Positions 1 through 9,484 are shown, numbered from the stretch's first letter. The stretch is 64,000 nt of DNA from Thalassomonas viridans (GCF_000948985.2 NZ_CP059733.1:4526001-4590000); one strand, 5' to 3'. The notes: generated by a model from the sequence alone, not told the origin. Numbers and translations are program-made.

Positions 1-1
1 C

Positions 2-355
2 GCCCTGGAAGATAAAAAAGCGTCGCTGGCAGATATCGCCAGCGCCAGGGAAAACCAGAGCCGGGTACAGGAAAGCGAACATGCCAGCTGGCTGGCAAAA
101 AATGTCCATTCGCTGCTGGCGGTGAGCATTATCGCCCTCACCTTTTTAATGTATTTCTGGATCATCCAGGGAGATATGAAAGCCATCGCCGAGGCCGGGG
201 TAAAAGATATCGTCATCTATATCCTGGGAGCCTTAACCACCATCAGCACCCAGGTGGTAGCCTATTACTTCGGCTCCAGCATGGGCAGCCAGACCAAGCA
301 AAAATCTATGGACAAAATCGCCGAAGATATGGCCAGGAAAATGACCGACAAATGA
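2..355 (+). CDS. holin-like membrane protein, C-terminal part (5' end outside window)
   Basis: The frame is open from the left edge, so this is the 3' part of a longer gene; a GTG at 122 is internal. The visible protein starts with a charged, probably coiled-coil stretch (about 35 residues). A hydrophobic segment containing LLAVSIIALTFLMYFWII follows, then an acidic linker and a second hydrophobic segment ending in VVAYYFGSSMGSQTKQK. Two membrane spans with a terminal YYFGSS-GS-K motif resemble the 3TM holin of gene transfer agents and phages (family knowledge); a third span would lie upstream. No other phage gene is visible, so a phage or GTA context is unproven. Its stop overlaps the next start codon (ATGA). 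Confidence 0.55.
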   Translation, partial: ALEDKKASLADIASARENQSRVQESEHASWLAKNVHSLLAVSIIALTFLMYFWIIQGDMKAIAEAGVKDIVIYILGALTTISTQVVAYYFGSSMGSQTKQKSMDKIAEDMARKMTDK

Positions 356-1107
356 AGTTTTCGATTGCGTCTTTCTCCATATTCAGCATGACTTTTACCC
401 GAAAGACAGTGCTAAAACAAAAATGCTGCACGCCGATATTCATCAGATATCATCAGGTAAAAACGCCCCGGCTATGGCCGTCTGTCGGCAAAATTGCTGC
501 GGGCAAACAGTTCACCCGGCTGTGCCTGGTGCTGGCCCTGTTATTGACGCCGCCGCTAAAAGGGGAAGTACCGGCCTTTATCCGTGGCTGTATGGACTGC
601 CACGGGGAAAATGGCATCAGCCAGCAAAACGATGTCCCCACCATAGCCGGGTTATCGGCGGCTTATCATAAAGCCAGCCTGTATGCCTACCGCAACAGGC
701 AGCGCCCGGCAGTGCCTTCAAAATACCGCCTCGGCGATCAAGACCGTCCCAGCACCGATATGAAAACCATCAGTGACAGGTTAACCGACAGGGAAATTAC
801 CTATATCTCCCTGTATTTTGCCGCCCAGCGCTTTATACCTGCCAAACAAAACTTTAACCCGCTGCTGGTGGAACAGGGAGAGAAAATCCACCGGACTTAC
901 TGCCAGAGATGCCACAAGGACCGAGGCAGCAGGGCCGGCGATGACAGCGGCCTGCTGGCCGGCCAGTGGAGCGGTTACCTTAACAACACCATGAAGTTCT
1001 ACCGCAACGGCTCCCGGGAAATGGAAAAGAAAATGGCAGTCATGCTGGCGAAAATCAGCGAGCAGGAATGGCAGGCCCTGCTGGCCTATTACGCCAGCCA
1101 GCGATAG
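352..1107 (+). CDS. di-haem class I cytochrome c (c4/c553-like)
   Basis: Two covalent haem sites are visible, CMDCH (about residue 80) and CQRCH (about residue 172). Each is followed by the pattern of the cytochrome c4/c553 family: a GLSAAY or GQWSGYL segment, then a Met-containing segment giving the axial ligand (DMKTISDRLTDRE and EKKMAVMLAKISEQE). The protein should be a periplasmic electron carrier. The export signal is probably the hydrophobic run LCLVLALLLTPPLKG just before the first domain. That leaves about 55 unusual residues ahead of it, so the true start may lie downstream of 352; no convincing ribosome site settles it. The first ATG overlaps the stop of the holin-like gene. Confidence 0.8.
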   Translation: MKFSIASFSIFSMTFTRKTVLKQKCCTPIFIRYHQVKTPRLWPSVGKIAAGKQFTRLCLVLALLLTPPLKGEVPAFIRGCMDCHGENGISQQNDVPTIAGLSAAYHKASLYAYRNRQRPAVPSKYRLGDQDRPSTDMKTISDRLTDREITYISLYFAAQRFIPAKQNFNPLLVEQGEKIHRTYCQRCHKDRGSRAGDDSGLLAGQWSGYLNNTMKFYRNGSREMEKKMAVMLAKISEQEWQALLAYYASQR

Positions 1108-1183
1108 CTTTTTCCGATCTTCGGCGCCGATATTCGTGCCCGGTCTTTGCAGGGCGAATTCCCTTTATCGCCAGGACAATAGC

Positions 1184-2347
1184 TTAAATAACAAAAGTAT
1201 CCAGCTGACCAACAATTTCCCGGGTTACCCCCGCCAGGCGTTTGCCTTCAAGGTTAAGCTCGGCGCAGTCATCGGCATTGGAGCTGGAAAGTTGCCGTAG
1301 AATATTGCTTTCTTCAACAACCTGGGATACCAGCACATGGATATGGCGAATATCGGCATCCTCCCGCCGCTGTTGCCCGCCGATAAGCTGCAAGATACTA
1401 TCGATATTTTCATATGCCCGGGTAATTTCTGCCTGGCTGGCACGGGAATAACCGGAAAGCTGCGATAAATTCTGCGACTGCAGCTTCACCTCTTCATCCG
1501 CCTGTTGCACCGCGTCGGTAATATTGGCGATGATCTGATTGATTTCCAGCAAACTGCTTTGGGTGGAATTGGCCAGCTGCCTGACTTCATCTGCCACCAC
1601 GGCAAAACCCCGGCCATGCTCCCCGGCCCTGGCCGCTTCAATGGCGGCATTTAATGCCAGCAAGTTAGTCTGCTCCGCTATGGTATTGATCACCGACACC
1701 ACGGAGGCAATCGAGGTCGCCTGCTGTGACAGAGCATCGAATTTACCGCTGAGGCTTTCGCTGCTGCTAACATAAAGGCGCATCATATCCGCCATGGTTT
1801 CCATGGTGGCGCCGGTATCCTGTAGTCCCAGTTTGGTTTGCTGTACCCGGGACTCCGTATCTTTGGCTTTCTCCTGCAAGGTCATAGAATATTGATCCAG
1901 GGTCTGGCATTTCTGCGCAATGCTGCCCACCCTCAAGTCCTGCTGCGATATGCGCCCGGCAATATTCGCGGTATTGGTGGTCAGGATTTTCGCCACCTGC
2001 TCCGAATGGTCCGCCTGGGTTTTAATTCCCTGTAGTGTCTTTTGGACATTTTCCCTGAAAGCATTGATGACCTTCAAAATCTTCGCCATTTCACTGTTAT
2101 AGTCGCTGTTGATTTCGCAGGGCACGGCAAGGTTTTTCTGTTCAAAATGGCCCATATAGGCGGTGATCTTCCTTAAAGAGTCCACCCCCCAGTATTTTTC
2201 GTCCAGATCATGGATCACCAAAAGCCCCACCACTATATACTGGAGCACCTGGGAAAAGGTCTGCTCGGTATACAGCAGGGCATTAAAAAACAAACCGACA
2301 GCACCTAACCAGTGGATCAGGCGCATTCTTAGAAATAATGATTGCAT
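1184..2347 (-). CDS. methyl-accepting chemotaxis protein without periplasmic sensor domain
   Basis: The highly conserved MCP signalling tip is present ([19 protein letters not shown] followed by [17 protein letters not shown]), flanked by long heptad-rich helices. This identifies a receptor that docks the CheA/CheW array. The N-terminus has two short hydrophobic segments (about residues 12-45) with almost nothing between them. [19 protein letters not shown] linker and coiled coil follow, so there is no recognisable extracytoplasmic ligand domain. At 387 residues it is short for an MCP. It may sense membrane or cytoplasmic state, or signal through a partner. No che genes are adjacent. Confidence 0.9.
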   Translation of the reverse strand: MQSLFLRMRLIHWLGAVGLFFNALLYTEQTFSQVLQYIVVGLLVIHDLDEKYWGVDSLRKITAYMGHFEQKNLAVPCEINSDYNSEMAKILKVINAFRENVQKTLQGIKTQADHSEQVAKILTTNTANIAGRISQQDLRVGSIAQKCQTLDQYSMTLQEKAKDTESRVQQTKLGLQDTGATMETMADMMRLYVSSSESLSGKFDALSQQATSIASVVSVINTIAEQTNLLALNAAIEAARAGEHGRGFAVVADEVRQLANSTQSSLLEINQIIANITDAVQQADEEVKLQSQNLSQLSGYSRASQAEITRAYENIDSILQLIGGQQRREDADIRHIHVLVSQVVEESNILRQLSSSNADDCAELNLEGKRLAGVTREIVGQLDTFVI

Positions 2348-2689
2348 AACAACTCCAAGTACCTCCGGCGGCAGTTAAGCGCCAACTTCAATTGCACTGA
2401 AGCGTTATCAAGCTTTATGCCATAACCTGTTAACCGCTCTATGAATAGTAAAAACCAGGGATTTATTGCTGCTGATACAGGATATTCCCGGTGGCCCTTT
2501 ATTGCTGGCGGGAGTCGGCCAACAAGCTCCCCTCCACCAAAAAAAACTTAACCATTTGAATTAATTCAACTTCCTCCTTAAACATCCTTATATTTCCGGG
2601 CGATTATTTTCTGGTACAGCCTGTGCACTACCCGGATTAACAGCAAATTAAATTTAAACCGTAAACGGCTATCACAGGCGGACATCATC

Positions 2690-2866
2690 ATGAAAATCTA
2701 TGTATTAATGACATTGTTGAAAACCTTAACCCCAACGAAAAACAGAAGATTAAGTAAAAATAATCAACAACTTAAACATGAACATTTAAACAAAAACGAA
2801 ACCGAAGGCAACGGCGAACTCAGCCTGAACGCTTACGCCGCCATGGGGGTGTTGCAACTGATTTAA
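2690..2866 (+). CDS. small hypothetical protein (58 aa) upstream of norB
   Basis: An ATG at 2690 opens 58 codons ending in TAA at 2864. The product begins MKIYVLMTLLKTLTP, becomes very polar (Lys/Asn/Glu-rich), and ends in a short hydrophobic tail NAYAAMGVLQLI. No family is recognised. It lies in the 610-bp gap between the MCP and norB on the norB strand, and its stop is 10 bp before the first of two palindromes in front of norB. It could be a real small protein or chance coding; the purine-rich stretch before its start is weak. Confidence 0.4.
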   Translation: MKIYVLMTLLKTLTPTKNRRLSKNNQQLKHEHLNKNETEGNGELSLNAYAAMGVLQLI

Positions 2867-2876
2867 CCGATAGAAA

Positions 2877-2932
2877 TGTCTTTTAGACAACATCAATTTT
2901 ACAACCACACATTTTTAAATGTCATTTAGACA
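2877..2932 (+). promoter_or_regulatory. two near-identical TGTC-N5-GACA palindromes in front of norB
   Basis: TGTCTTTTAGACA at 2877-2889 and TGTCATTTAGACA at 2920-2932 are nearly the same 13-mer, each preceded by AA and followed by ACWT. They are 43 bp apart centre to centre (about four helical turns). The second ends 25 bp before the norB start codon at 2958, which has AAGGA at 2946-2950. This is the layout of paired operator sites. NO-responsive regulators (NsrR, NorR, DNR/NnrR) commonly control norB, but the sequence is not a clean match to the consensus I know for any of them, so the binding protein is not assigned. Confidence 0.55.
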
Positions 2933-2957
2933 ACTTAGTAATCATTAAGGATAACGC

Positions 2958-5228
2958 ATGAAATCAACCAAACGCATATGGCAGGCGCTCTTCGCCGTCT
3001 TTATCTGCTCATTTGGCGTGCTGCTCTACCTGGGCAGCGAAATATACCAGAAAGCGCCCCCTATTCCCGAGTTGATCCAGAGCGAAAGCGGCAAAGTCCT
3101 CTTTACCAGGGAAGATATCGAACAGGGACAGCTGGTATGGCGCTCCATGGGGGGTCACCAGAACGGCTCTATCTGGGGCCACGGCAGTTTGCTCGCTCCC
3201 GACTGGAATGCCGACTGGCTGCACCGTGAAGCCCTGGCATGGCTGGACTTGCTGGCCTGGCCCGCCTACGGCAAAAATTATGATGAATTAAACGAGCCGG
3301 AACAAAAATACCTGCAGGCACAATTGCAGCAAAAAATCCGTGCTAATACCTATAACCCCGCCACCGGGCAGCTCACCGTCTCAGAAGACCGGGCGCAGGT
3401 GATCCTGTCCCTGAGCCGCTACTACCAGGGATTATTCAGCGCAGATCCGGAATTTTCTGCACTGCGTGAACAATACGCGCTAAAAGAAGGGGTACTCAAA
3501 GATGACGAACGCGCCTACCGCCTCAGTGCTTTTTTCTTCTGGAGCACCTGGGCGACCGTCACCGAAAGGCCCGGCAAAGACATCAGTTATACCAGCAACT
3601 GGCCCTATGAACCTTTAGTGGCCAACGAGCCGGACGGCGACCTGCTGGGCTGGTCCATGTTCTCTATTATCCTGATGATCGCCGGTATCGGCGCCCTGGT
3701 ATGGCACCACGCCAGCCTAAAACATGAAGAGCTGCCGACCCCGTCAGCTACGGATCCCCTGCTATCCCTGGACATCAAACCGTCGCAGCGTGCGGTGTTT
3801 AAATATTTCCTTACCGCCATCGGCCTGTTTTTGCTGCAAATCACCCTCGGCGGCATTACCGCCCACTATGCGGTGGAAGGCCAGGAATTTTACGGCTACC
3901 CGCTGGCGGAAATCCTGCCCTATGCCGTCACCCGCACCTGGCATACCCAGCTGGCGGTGTTCTGGATCGCCACCGCCTGGTTAGGCACAGGTTTGTTTAT
4001 CGCCCCCGCCCTGTCCAACCATGAGCCGAAATGGCAAAAACTCGGCGTCAATGTCCTCTGGGTTGCCCTGCTGGTTGTGGTGCTGGGCTCCATGTTCGGC
4101 GAATGGTACGCGGCACAGCAAGTCTGGGATCTCGACACCAGCTACTGGTTCGGACACCAGGGATATGAGTTTGTCGACCTCGGCCGCATCTGGCAGATCC
4201 TGTTGCTGGCCGGCCTGCTCATCTGGCTTGCCCTGGTCACCCGCGCGATATTGCCGGCCCTGAGCCATAACCATGAACACAGACCTGTGGTTATGGTGCT
4301 CTTCCTGTCTTCCATTGCCATCGGCCTCTTTTACGGCGTCGGCCTGATGATGGGCAAACACACCCATCTCGCCATTGCCGAATACTGGCGCTGGTGGGTG
4401 GTGCACCTGTGGGTGGAAGGCTTCTTCGAAACCTTTGCCGCCGCCGTAGTGTCCCTGTTGTTTGTCCGCCTGGGGCTGATCCGGGCAAAATCCGCCAATA
4501 CCACAGTTCTGTTTACCACAGTTATTTTCCTTACCGGTGGCATTATCGGTACCCTGCACCACCTGTATTTCGGCGGCACGCCGACCTCGGTGATTGCCTG
4601 GGGCGCCTCTTTCTCCGCCCTGGAAGTGGTGCCGCTGGCGCTGATAGGGTTTGAAGCCTATGAGAGCTACAAACTCGGCCAGGCTTCCCCCTGGATGACA
4701 CGTTATAAATGGGCCATCATGTTCTTCGTCGCCTGCTCTTTCTGGAACCTGGTGGGGGCCGGTGTCTTTGGCTTCCTAATCAATCCGCCCATCTCCCTGT
4801 ATTATATCCAGGGGCTGAACATCACCGCCCTGCACGCCCACACCGCTTTTATGGGAGTATACGGCATGCTGGGCATAGGGCTGATCCTCTTCTGTCTCCG
4901 CCCTATGATAGGCGAATTGTACTGGAACGACAGGCTGCTGAAATACGCCTTCTGGACCTTGAACCTGGGCCTGGCCATGATGGCCTTTATGTCCCTGCTG
5001 CCGGTTGGCGTGATCCAGTTTAATGCCGTGATGGACCAGGGCTACTGGTATGCCCGCTCGCCGGAAATCATCCACAGCGCGGCAGTGGAAAGCCTGGTAT
5101 GGTGGCGCCTGCCCGGTGATGTCGTCTTTGCGGCCGGCGGCGGCTTCATTATCCTGTTTATGCTCAATGCCCTGAGAAGCTTTTTACCGAAAAAAGCCGG
5201 TGCCGGACTGGCCCTTAACCAGGAGTAA
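2958..5228 (+). CDS. norB: quinol-dependent nitric oxide reductase (qNOR)
   Basis: This 756-residue membrane enzyme reduces two NO to N2O using quinol. An N-terminal extension (SGKVLFTREDIEQGQLVWRS, GSIWGHGSLLAPDW) fuses the NorC-like region to the catalytic subunit, as in single-subunit qNOR. About twelve hydrophobic helices follow. Metal ligands can be seen: HTQLAVFW (about residue 329), HLWVEGFFE with the FeB His and conserved Glu (about 482), the GTLHHLYFGG His pair (about 531) and ALHAHTAFMG (about 625) for the haems. Length is normal for qNOR. No norQ/norD partner is present, consistent with a detoxifying role. It is probably regulated through the twin palindromes just upstream and ends at a hairpin terminator. 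Confidence 0.95.
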   Translation: MKSTKRIWQALFAVFICSFGVLLYLGSEIYQKAPPIPELIQSESGKVLFTREDIEQGQLVWRSMGGHQNGSIWGHGSLLAPDWNADWLHREALAWLDLLAWPAYGKNYDELNEPEQKYLQAQLQQKIRANTYNPATGQLTVSEDRAQVILSLSRYYQGLFSADPEFSALREQYALKEGVLKDDERAYRLSAFFFWSTWATVTERPGKDISYTSNWPYEPLVANEPDGDLLGWSMFSIILMIAGIGALVWHHASLKHEELPTPSATDPLLSLDIKPSQRAVFKYFLTAIGLFLLQITLGGITAHYAVEGQEFYGYPLAEILPYAVTRTWHTQLAVFWIATAWLGTGLFIAPALSNHEPKWQKLGVNVLWVALLVVVLGSMFGEWYAAQQVWDLDTSYWFGHQGYEFVDLGRIWQILLLAGLLIWLALVTRAILPALSHNHEHRPVVMVLFLSSIAIGLFYGVGLMMGKHTHLAIAEYWRWWVVHLWVEGFFETFAAAVVSLLFVRLGLIRAKSANTTVLFTTVIFLTGGIIGTLHHLYFGGTPTSVIAWGASFSALEVVPLALIGFEAYESYKLGQASPWMTRYKWAIMFFVACSFWNLVGAGVFGFLINPPISLYYIQGLNITALHAHTAFMGVYGMLGIGLILFCLRPMIGELYWNDRLLKYAFWTLNLGLAMMAFMSLLPVGVIQFNAVMDQGYWYARSPEIIHSAAVESLVWWRLPGDVVFAAGGGFIILFMLNALRSFLPKKAGAGLALNQE

Positions 5229-5278
5229 CCTCATCTCTTGCGGCTAAAATCTAAATAAAAGCCATAAGTAAAACCCAG

Positions 5279-5310
5279 AGGCCGGATATTTTTGTCCGGC
5301 CTTATTTCTC
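5279..5310 (+). terminator. rho-independent terminator after norB
   Basis: AGGCCGGA (5279-5286) pairs with TCCGGCCT (5295-5302) across an 8-nt loop and runs into a T-rich stretch. It lies 50 bp after the norB stop. It also argues that the next gene starts at 5457 and not at the earlier in-frame ATG at 5292, which sits inside the hairpin loop. Confidence 0.75.
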
Positions 5311-5456
5311 CCCTGCCGCGCCTTTGTCCGAATAGGCCTGTTCTTTGTCCCAAATGTCCGTTGTTGCCGCCGGCGACTCTTCCTACCATAAATTCAGCAA
5401 TCACCGGCAACAGAGAGTCTTCAACAATCACCGGCAACAAAGTCAAGGAACAGCAA

Positions 5457-7289
5457 ATGACAATTAAAGCAGACCCCATCAGCACCAACCCGGCAACCGG
5501 GCAGGACGATAACGGACAAACCATAAGCGGCGGCCCGTTAAGCCGCGAAGTCAGGCAAGTGGAACGCACCATGCCCAACAATGCCGGCGGCCGCGACGAT
5601 ATGCGCCAATGGCTGCACCTGGGCCGGCAAAACGCCTTTACCCGCAACACCGACTTCCGGCACAGCCTGCGTTATCACTTCCCGCAGGAAGCGGAGCACG
5701 GGCGTATCGCTGCAGAGCTCACCGACTTTGGCGCCCTGGTGCCCACCGCTTTGGATGATGCCGTCACCAGCAATGACTTTCGCTTTAACAACCCGAGAAT
5801 AGAGCCCTACAATAAAATCGGCGACCGGATAGATAAGATCGTCCACCACCCGGATTATGCCGATGCCGGCGATATTATCTATGGCACAGATATAGTGAAA
5901 AAGCTCACCACCCTCGGCGGCCTCAAGGAAGGCATGGCCTTTTATTTTCTCGCCAACCATGTCGGCGAAGCCGGACATCTGTGCCCCGTGGTGTGCAACT
6001 ACGAAACCGCCAGGGTGCTGCACCTGGTGGAAGACTTCCCCGGCCGGGAAGACTATATCCGCAAACTGGAAATCCCCAGCTACCGGAAAAACTTTACCTC
6101 TTCGCAGTTTTTAACCGAGGTCCAGGGAGGCTCGGATGTCGGCGCCAACGACACCCGAGCCTGGCAGTCCGAAGAAGGACACTGGTATATCCGCGGCGAA
6201 AAGTGGTTTTGCTCCAATGCCGATGCCGAGCTGATGGTGATCAGCGCCCGGCGCAGCCTGGAGCGTAAAGGCACTAAGGGGCTGTCGATGTTTTTGATCC
6301 CCGCGCTAAAACCCGACGGCAGCCGCAACCATTTCACCATGCGCCGGTTAAAGGAAAAGCTCGGCACCCGCGCCCTGGCGTCTGCCGAAATCGACTTTCA
6401 TGACGCCTATGCCATTCCCCTGGGGGCCAACTTTAACCTGATGCTGGAAAAGGTGGTGCACCACTCCCGCCTGTCTTTGCCGGTGGCGGTATTAGGTTTT
6501 GCCACCCGCGCCTACCAGTTTGCCCTGGACTTTGCCCATACCCGCAAGGCGTTCCGGCAAACCATTATCGATTTCCCCTTGGTCAAAGAAAACCTGGCCC
6601 ATGTCAAGGCCGATATCACCGCCTGCCTGGCGGGCGCCTTCGCCCTACTCGCACTGCAGGATGAACTGGACACCGCCATCAAGGTCGATGAAGACCTGAA
6701 AATGTTTACCCGCCTTATGGTAAATATCAGCAAAAGCGTGATTTCCAAACGCACGGTGGACAATATCCACCACTGCATCGACGGCATAGGCGGTAACGGC
6801 GCCATCGAAAACACCTCCGGCCTGCCCAGGTTATTGCGCGACAGTCTGATCCTGGAAAACTGGGAAGGCGCCCACAATACCTTGTATGTCCAGGTACTGA
6901 GGGATATACACCGCTACCGCCATGACGAAATTTACCTTAAGGTGATGACCGGCAAGATCGCCGCCCTCCCGGATCCGCAAGACAAGGAAAAGCAGCTGGC
7001 GCAACAGGCGCTGGCCCGCCTGGCCCTGGATATCAGAGCCTTGCACCATATGCCCCATGACTTGCAGACCCTGACCATCAAAGACATTATCACGGATATG
7101 GCCAACCTGTTTTATTATGTCAGCCTGGTGCAGGAGGGAGGCCACCAGCAGCAAAGCGGGCAAAAAGGCAGCAAACTGGCATCGGCCGAGCTGTTCTACC
7201 GCATCATGCTGGCAAGAGAGCCGGAGAAGGCATCACAAGCCAAAGATCAGACTTACCTGGCCCTGTGCGCCGCCGTCATTGAAGCCTAG
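5457..7289 (+). CDS. AidB-like acyl-CoA dehydrogenase family flavoprotein
   Basis: The start is placed at ATG 5457 (AAGGAA just upstream; the earlier frame overlaps the norB terminator), giving 610 residues. The fold motif FLTEVQGGSDVGAN (about residue 217) is the FAD-binding strand found in AidB-type enzymes. Near the C-terminus of the core LPRLLRDSLILENWEGAHNT (about 455) matches the AidB W-E-G helix. A further helical C-terminal extension makes the protein longer than classical ~380-residue acyl-CoA dehydrogenases, as in AidB. AidB binds DNA and is linked to alkylation stress; the substrate here is unknown. Being directly downstream of norB it might serve nitrosative-stress protection, which is inference. 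It overlaps the convergent solute-binding gene by 14 bp. Confidence 0.8.
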   Translation: MTIKADPISTNPATGQDDNGQTISGGPLSREVRQVERTMPNNAGGRDDMRQWLHLGRQNAFTRNTDFRHSLRYHFPQEAEHGRIAAELTDFGALVPTALDDAVTSNDFRFNNPRIEPYNKIGDRIDKIVHHPDYADAGDIIYGTDIVKKLTTLGGLKEGMAFYFLANHVGEAGHLCPVVCNYETARVLHLVEDFPGREDYIRKLEIPSYRKNFTSSQFLTEVQGGSDVGANDTRAWQSEEGHWYIRGEKWFCSNADAELMVISARRSLERKGTKGLSMFLIPALKPDGSRNHFTMRRLKEKLGTRALASAEIDFHDAYAIPLGANFNLMLEKVVHHSRLSLPVAVLGFATRAYQFALDFAHTRKAFRQTIIDFPLVKENLAHVKADITACLAGAFALLALQDELDTAIKVDEDLKMFTRLMVNISKSVISKRTVDNIHHCIDGIGGNGAIENTSGLPRLLRDSLILENWEGAHNTLYVQVLRDIHRYRHDEIYLKVMTGKIAALPDPQDKEKQLAQQALARLALDIRALHHMPHDLQTLTIKDIITDMANLFYYVSLVQEGGHQQQSGQKGSKLASAELFYRIMLAREPEKASQAKDQTYLALCAAVIEA

Positions 7290-8076
7290 CCGGGGCAAAA
7301 CCGCGGGAGCCGGCACTGAGGTTTTTGCTGATGATCTTATCGAGCTCACCGCTGCTGCGTAACTTTTTCATGCCCTGATCAAATACGGTGATCAGGGCCT
7401 GCTCTTTACACATCAGGGTGAAATGGCTCGGAGGGAAAAAATCATAAAACAGCACCTTATGCTCACCGCTGCGCACGTCATAATTTTGCCTGCCGGCATG
7501 ATAGAGAAAAACATTTTTGTCCATGATCAGCGCGTCCACCCGCTTTAAAAACAGCATAGGAATGGCGATGCTTAAGTGGGTGAACTCCCGGTATTGCCGG
7601 CTGTTGTTTTTTACCAGCTCGGCATAGTCTTCCCCTAAATATTTTGATGCCCCGAGAAAGGCCAGCAGGCGCTTATCCTGCAGACCCGCCAGCGAGCTGA
7701 GGGAAAATTGCGAAGACGCCAGCACCATCACCCGGTTATGATAGGTTGACAGTATTTCCCGGGACTCGTAATAACCGGCTTTACCCCTTAGCTCTTCCGG
7801 GGCGGGAGAAATGCAGGTGTAATCTTCCTGCTGCTGCAATAAAAGAGCGGCTCTTTTTAACTGGATATAAGAAAATTCCACTTCCCTGGGCGCAAAGACG
7901 GCTTTTAACACATCCGCCTCTATGCCGCCGGTGATTTGCCCCCTGGCGTTGACTAAATAATGGGGCGGATGATCATTATCTGCAAAAGGTAAAATAACCG
8001 AGATTTTACTCTGGTGGGTTGCAAAACAAACGCCGTTTACAATCAGTGACAGCAAAAGCACCAGCATTTTTATCAT
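7276..8076 (-). CDS. periplasmic solute-binding protein, family 3
   Basis: This 266-residue protein has a clear Sec signal (MIKMLVLLLSLIVNGVCFA). A family-3 extracellular binding fold follows: a first strand KISVILPFADNDHPPHYL, then GGIEADVLKAVF (about residue 50), and later LQDKRLLAFLGASKYLGED and a VDALIMDKNVFLYH hinge segment. Such proteins bind amino acids or similar small ligands. No ABC permease or ATPase is adjacent, so it may work with a distant transporter or be a stand-alone periplasmic sensor-type protein, as is common in marine gammaproteobacteria. Its 3' end overlaps the convergent AidB-like gene. Confidence 0.75.
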   Translation of the reverse strand: MIKMLVLLLSLIVNGVCFATHQSKISVILPFADNDHPPHYLVNARGQITGGIEADVLKAVFAPREVEFSYIQLKRAALLLQQQEDYTCISPAPEELRGKAGYYESREILSTYHNRVMVLASSQFSLSSLAGLQDKRLLAFLGASKYLGEDYAELVKNNSRQYREFTHLSIAIPMLFLKRVDALIMDKNVFLYHAGRQNYDVRSGEHKVLFYDFFPPSHFTLMCKEQALITVFDQGMKKLRSSGELDKIISKNLSAGSRGFAPARLQ

Positions 8077-8257
8077 GTTGCACTTTCTTTTTCAGCTTAT
8101 AAAACCCGGAGGTCAATGCGGTAAGCGGCTTACTTACCGGCCCCGTATCCCTGGCGGAGATAAACACCTTTATACTAGGTATAAGCAATAACCCCAGAGA
8201 TCACAAACCGGCCGCCCCTTAAGGAGACGACCGGTTCGTTTATGCTAAATTAAAGCA

Positions 8258-8287
8258 GCAGCAATTGCCCCGGCAGTTAATTGCTGC
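8258..8287 (-). terminator. candidate terminator hairpin after the fatty-acid operon
   Basis: GCAGCAATT (8258-8266) pairs with AATTGCTGC (8279-8287). The hairpin lies 17 bp beyond the stop of the acyl-CoA dehydrogenase gene on the minus strand and runs into GCTTTAATTT. The T tract is weak. Confidence 0.45.
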
Positions 8288-8303
8288 CAGCTAATTGCTA
8301 CCG

Positions 8304-9455
8304 CTAACACCTACCAATGACGCCATGACCGATAATCTCCTTCATGATCTCACTGGCGCCGCCGTAAATACGCTGTACCCGGGCATCTACATAAAAACGC
8401 GAGATGGGATATTCCTTCATATAGCCGTAACCGCCAAACATCTGCAGCGCCATATCCACCACCTTGCCCTCCATTTCCGTACAGCTGTATTTGGCCATGG
8501 CCGCCTGCTCGGCGGTGAGTTTTTTCTCTGTCAGCAGGTTTTTATAGTGCTCTACCATGATGCGGTGCAACTCTGTCTGGGTAGCCATTTCAGCGATTTT
8601 CTGCCGTATATCCTGGATTTTCGCCAGCGGCGCGCCAAAGGCTTCACGCTCTTTGATATAGTCCAGAGCCAGCGCCATCGCTCCTTCACCGTGGCCGACA
8701 CCGCCGCAGGCACACACCAGGCGCTCGCGGGGCAGTTCGTTCATTAAACCGGAAAAGCCCTGATCGACTTTACCCAGTACATCCGCTTCGGTTACGATCA
8801 CATTATCGAAGAACAGCTCAGAAGTATCCGAGGCGTGCTGGCCGAGTTTGTCCAGGTTACGTCCCCGGGCAAAACCGGGTTTGTCGCCGTCCACCAGAAA
8901 CAAAGTAATGCCCTTGGCGCCCGCCACCTCGGTATTGGTTTTCGCCGCCACTATGTACAGGGAAGCATTCTGGCCGTTGGTAATAAAAGTTTTCGAACCG
9001 CTGATGCTCCAGCCGTCGGAAACTTTTTTCGCCGTGGTTTTCATGCCCTGTAAATCGCTACCCGCTCCCGGCTCCGTCATACAGATGGCGCCGATACACT
9101 CGCCGCCAGCCATTTTCGCCAGGTACTTCTGCTTTTGTGCTTCGGTGCCGATATTAAGCAGGTAATGGGCGGCAATATCAGAATGCACGATCAGGTTTGC
9201 CGCCAATGACACAAAGCCGGCTTTAGAGATTTCTTCCACCACCAGCATATTAAAATGAATGCTGACGCCAAAACCGCCGTACTCCTGCGGCAAATCGCAA
9301 CACAACAACCCTTCCTGCGCCATTTTCCGGTACAAGGCCTTAGGAATAATGCCCTGCTCTTCCCAGCTCTCGTAAAAAGGAGCGATTTCTTTTTCGATAA
9401 AGCGGAGCATGGTTTTCTTAAAAATGGCCAGCTCCTGTTCCAGTTCAATCGTCAT
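8304..9455 (-). CDS. acyl-CoA dehydrogenase, long-chain (LCAD)-like
   Basis: A 383-residue flavoenzyme for the first step of beta-oxidation. FAD and substrate motifs are ICMTEPGAGSDLQG (about residue 124), GSKTFITNGQ (about 153) and the C-terminal GGYGYMKEYPISRFYVDARV. In most short/medium-chain enzymes the catalytic base is the Glu of an IYEGT motif; here that site reads IYGGASEI. Long-chain dehydrogenases also carry IYGG and use a Glu elsewhere, so Glu244 in LPRERL is the likely base (family knowledge plus inference). It is the last gene of a minus-strand thiolase-fadJ-like-dehydrogenase operon, 29 bp after its neighbour. Confidence 0.9.
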   Translation of the reverse strand: MTIELEQELAIFKKTMLRFIEKEIAPFYESWEEQGIIPKALYRKMAQEGLLCCDLPQEYGGFGVSIHFNMLVVEEISKAGFVSLAANLIVHSDIAAHYLLNIGTEAQKQKYLAKMAGGECIGAICMTEPGAGSDLQGMKTTAKKVSDGWSISGSKTFITNGQNASLYIVAAKTNTEVAGAKGITLFLVDGDKPGFARGRNLDKLGQHASDTSELFFDNVIVTEADVLGKVDQGFSGLMNELPRERLVCACGGVGHGEGAMALALDYIKEREAFGAPLAKIQDIRQKIAEMATQTELHRIMVEHYKNLLTEKKLTAEQAAMAKYSCTEMEGKVVDMALQMFGGYGYMKEYPISRFYVDARVQRIYGGASEIMKEIIGHGVIGRC

Positions 9456-9484
9456 TTAATTTGTCTCCTGATTTATCAACCAAC

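Noticed and set aside
1-355. Prophage or gene transfer agent region at the left edge
   Set aside because: Only one holin-like end is visible and the following genes are ordinary chromosomal genes; not enough to claim a prophage.
2877-2932. FNR/DNR box (TTGAT-N4-ATCAA) before norB
   Set aside because: The half-sites are TGTC/GACA with 5-bp spacing, which does not fit that consensus.
5292-5456. N-terminal extension of the AidB-like protein
   Set aside because: The extension begins inside the norB terminator hairpin and has Pro/Cys-rich non-conserved composition; ATG 5457 has a good ribosome site.
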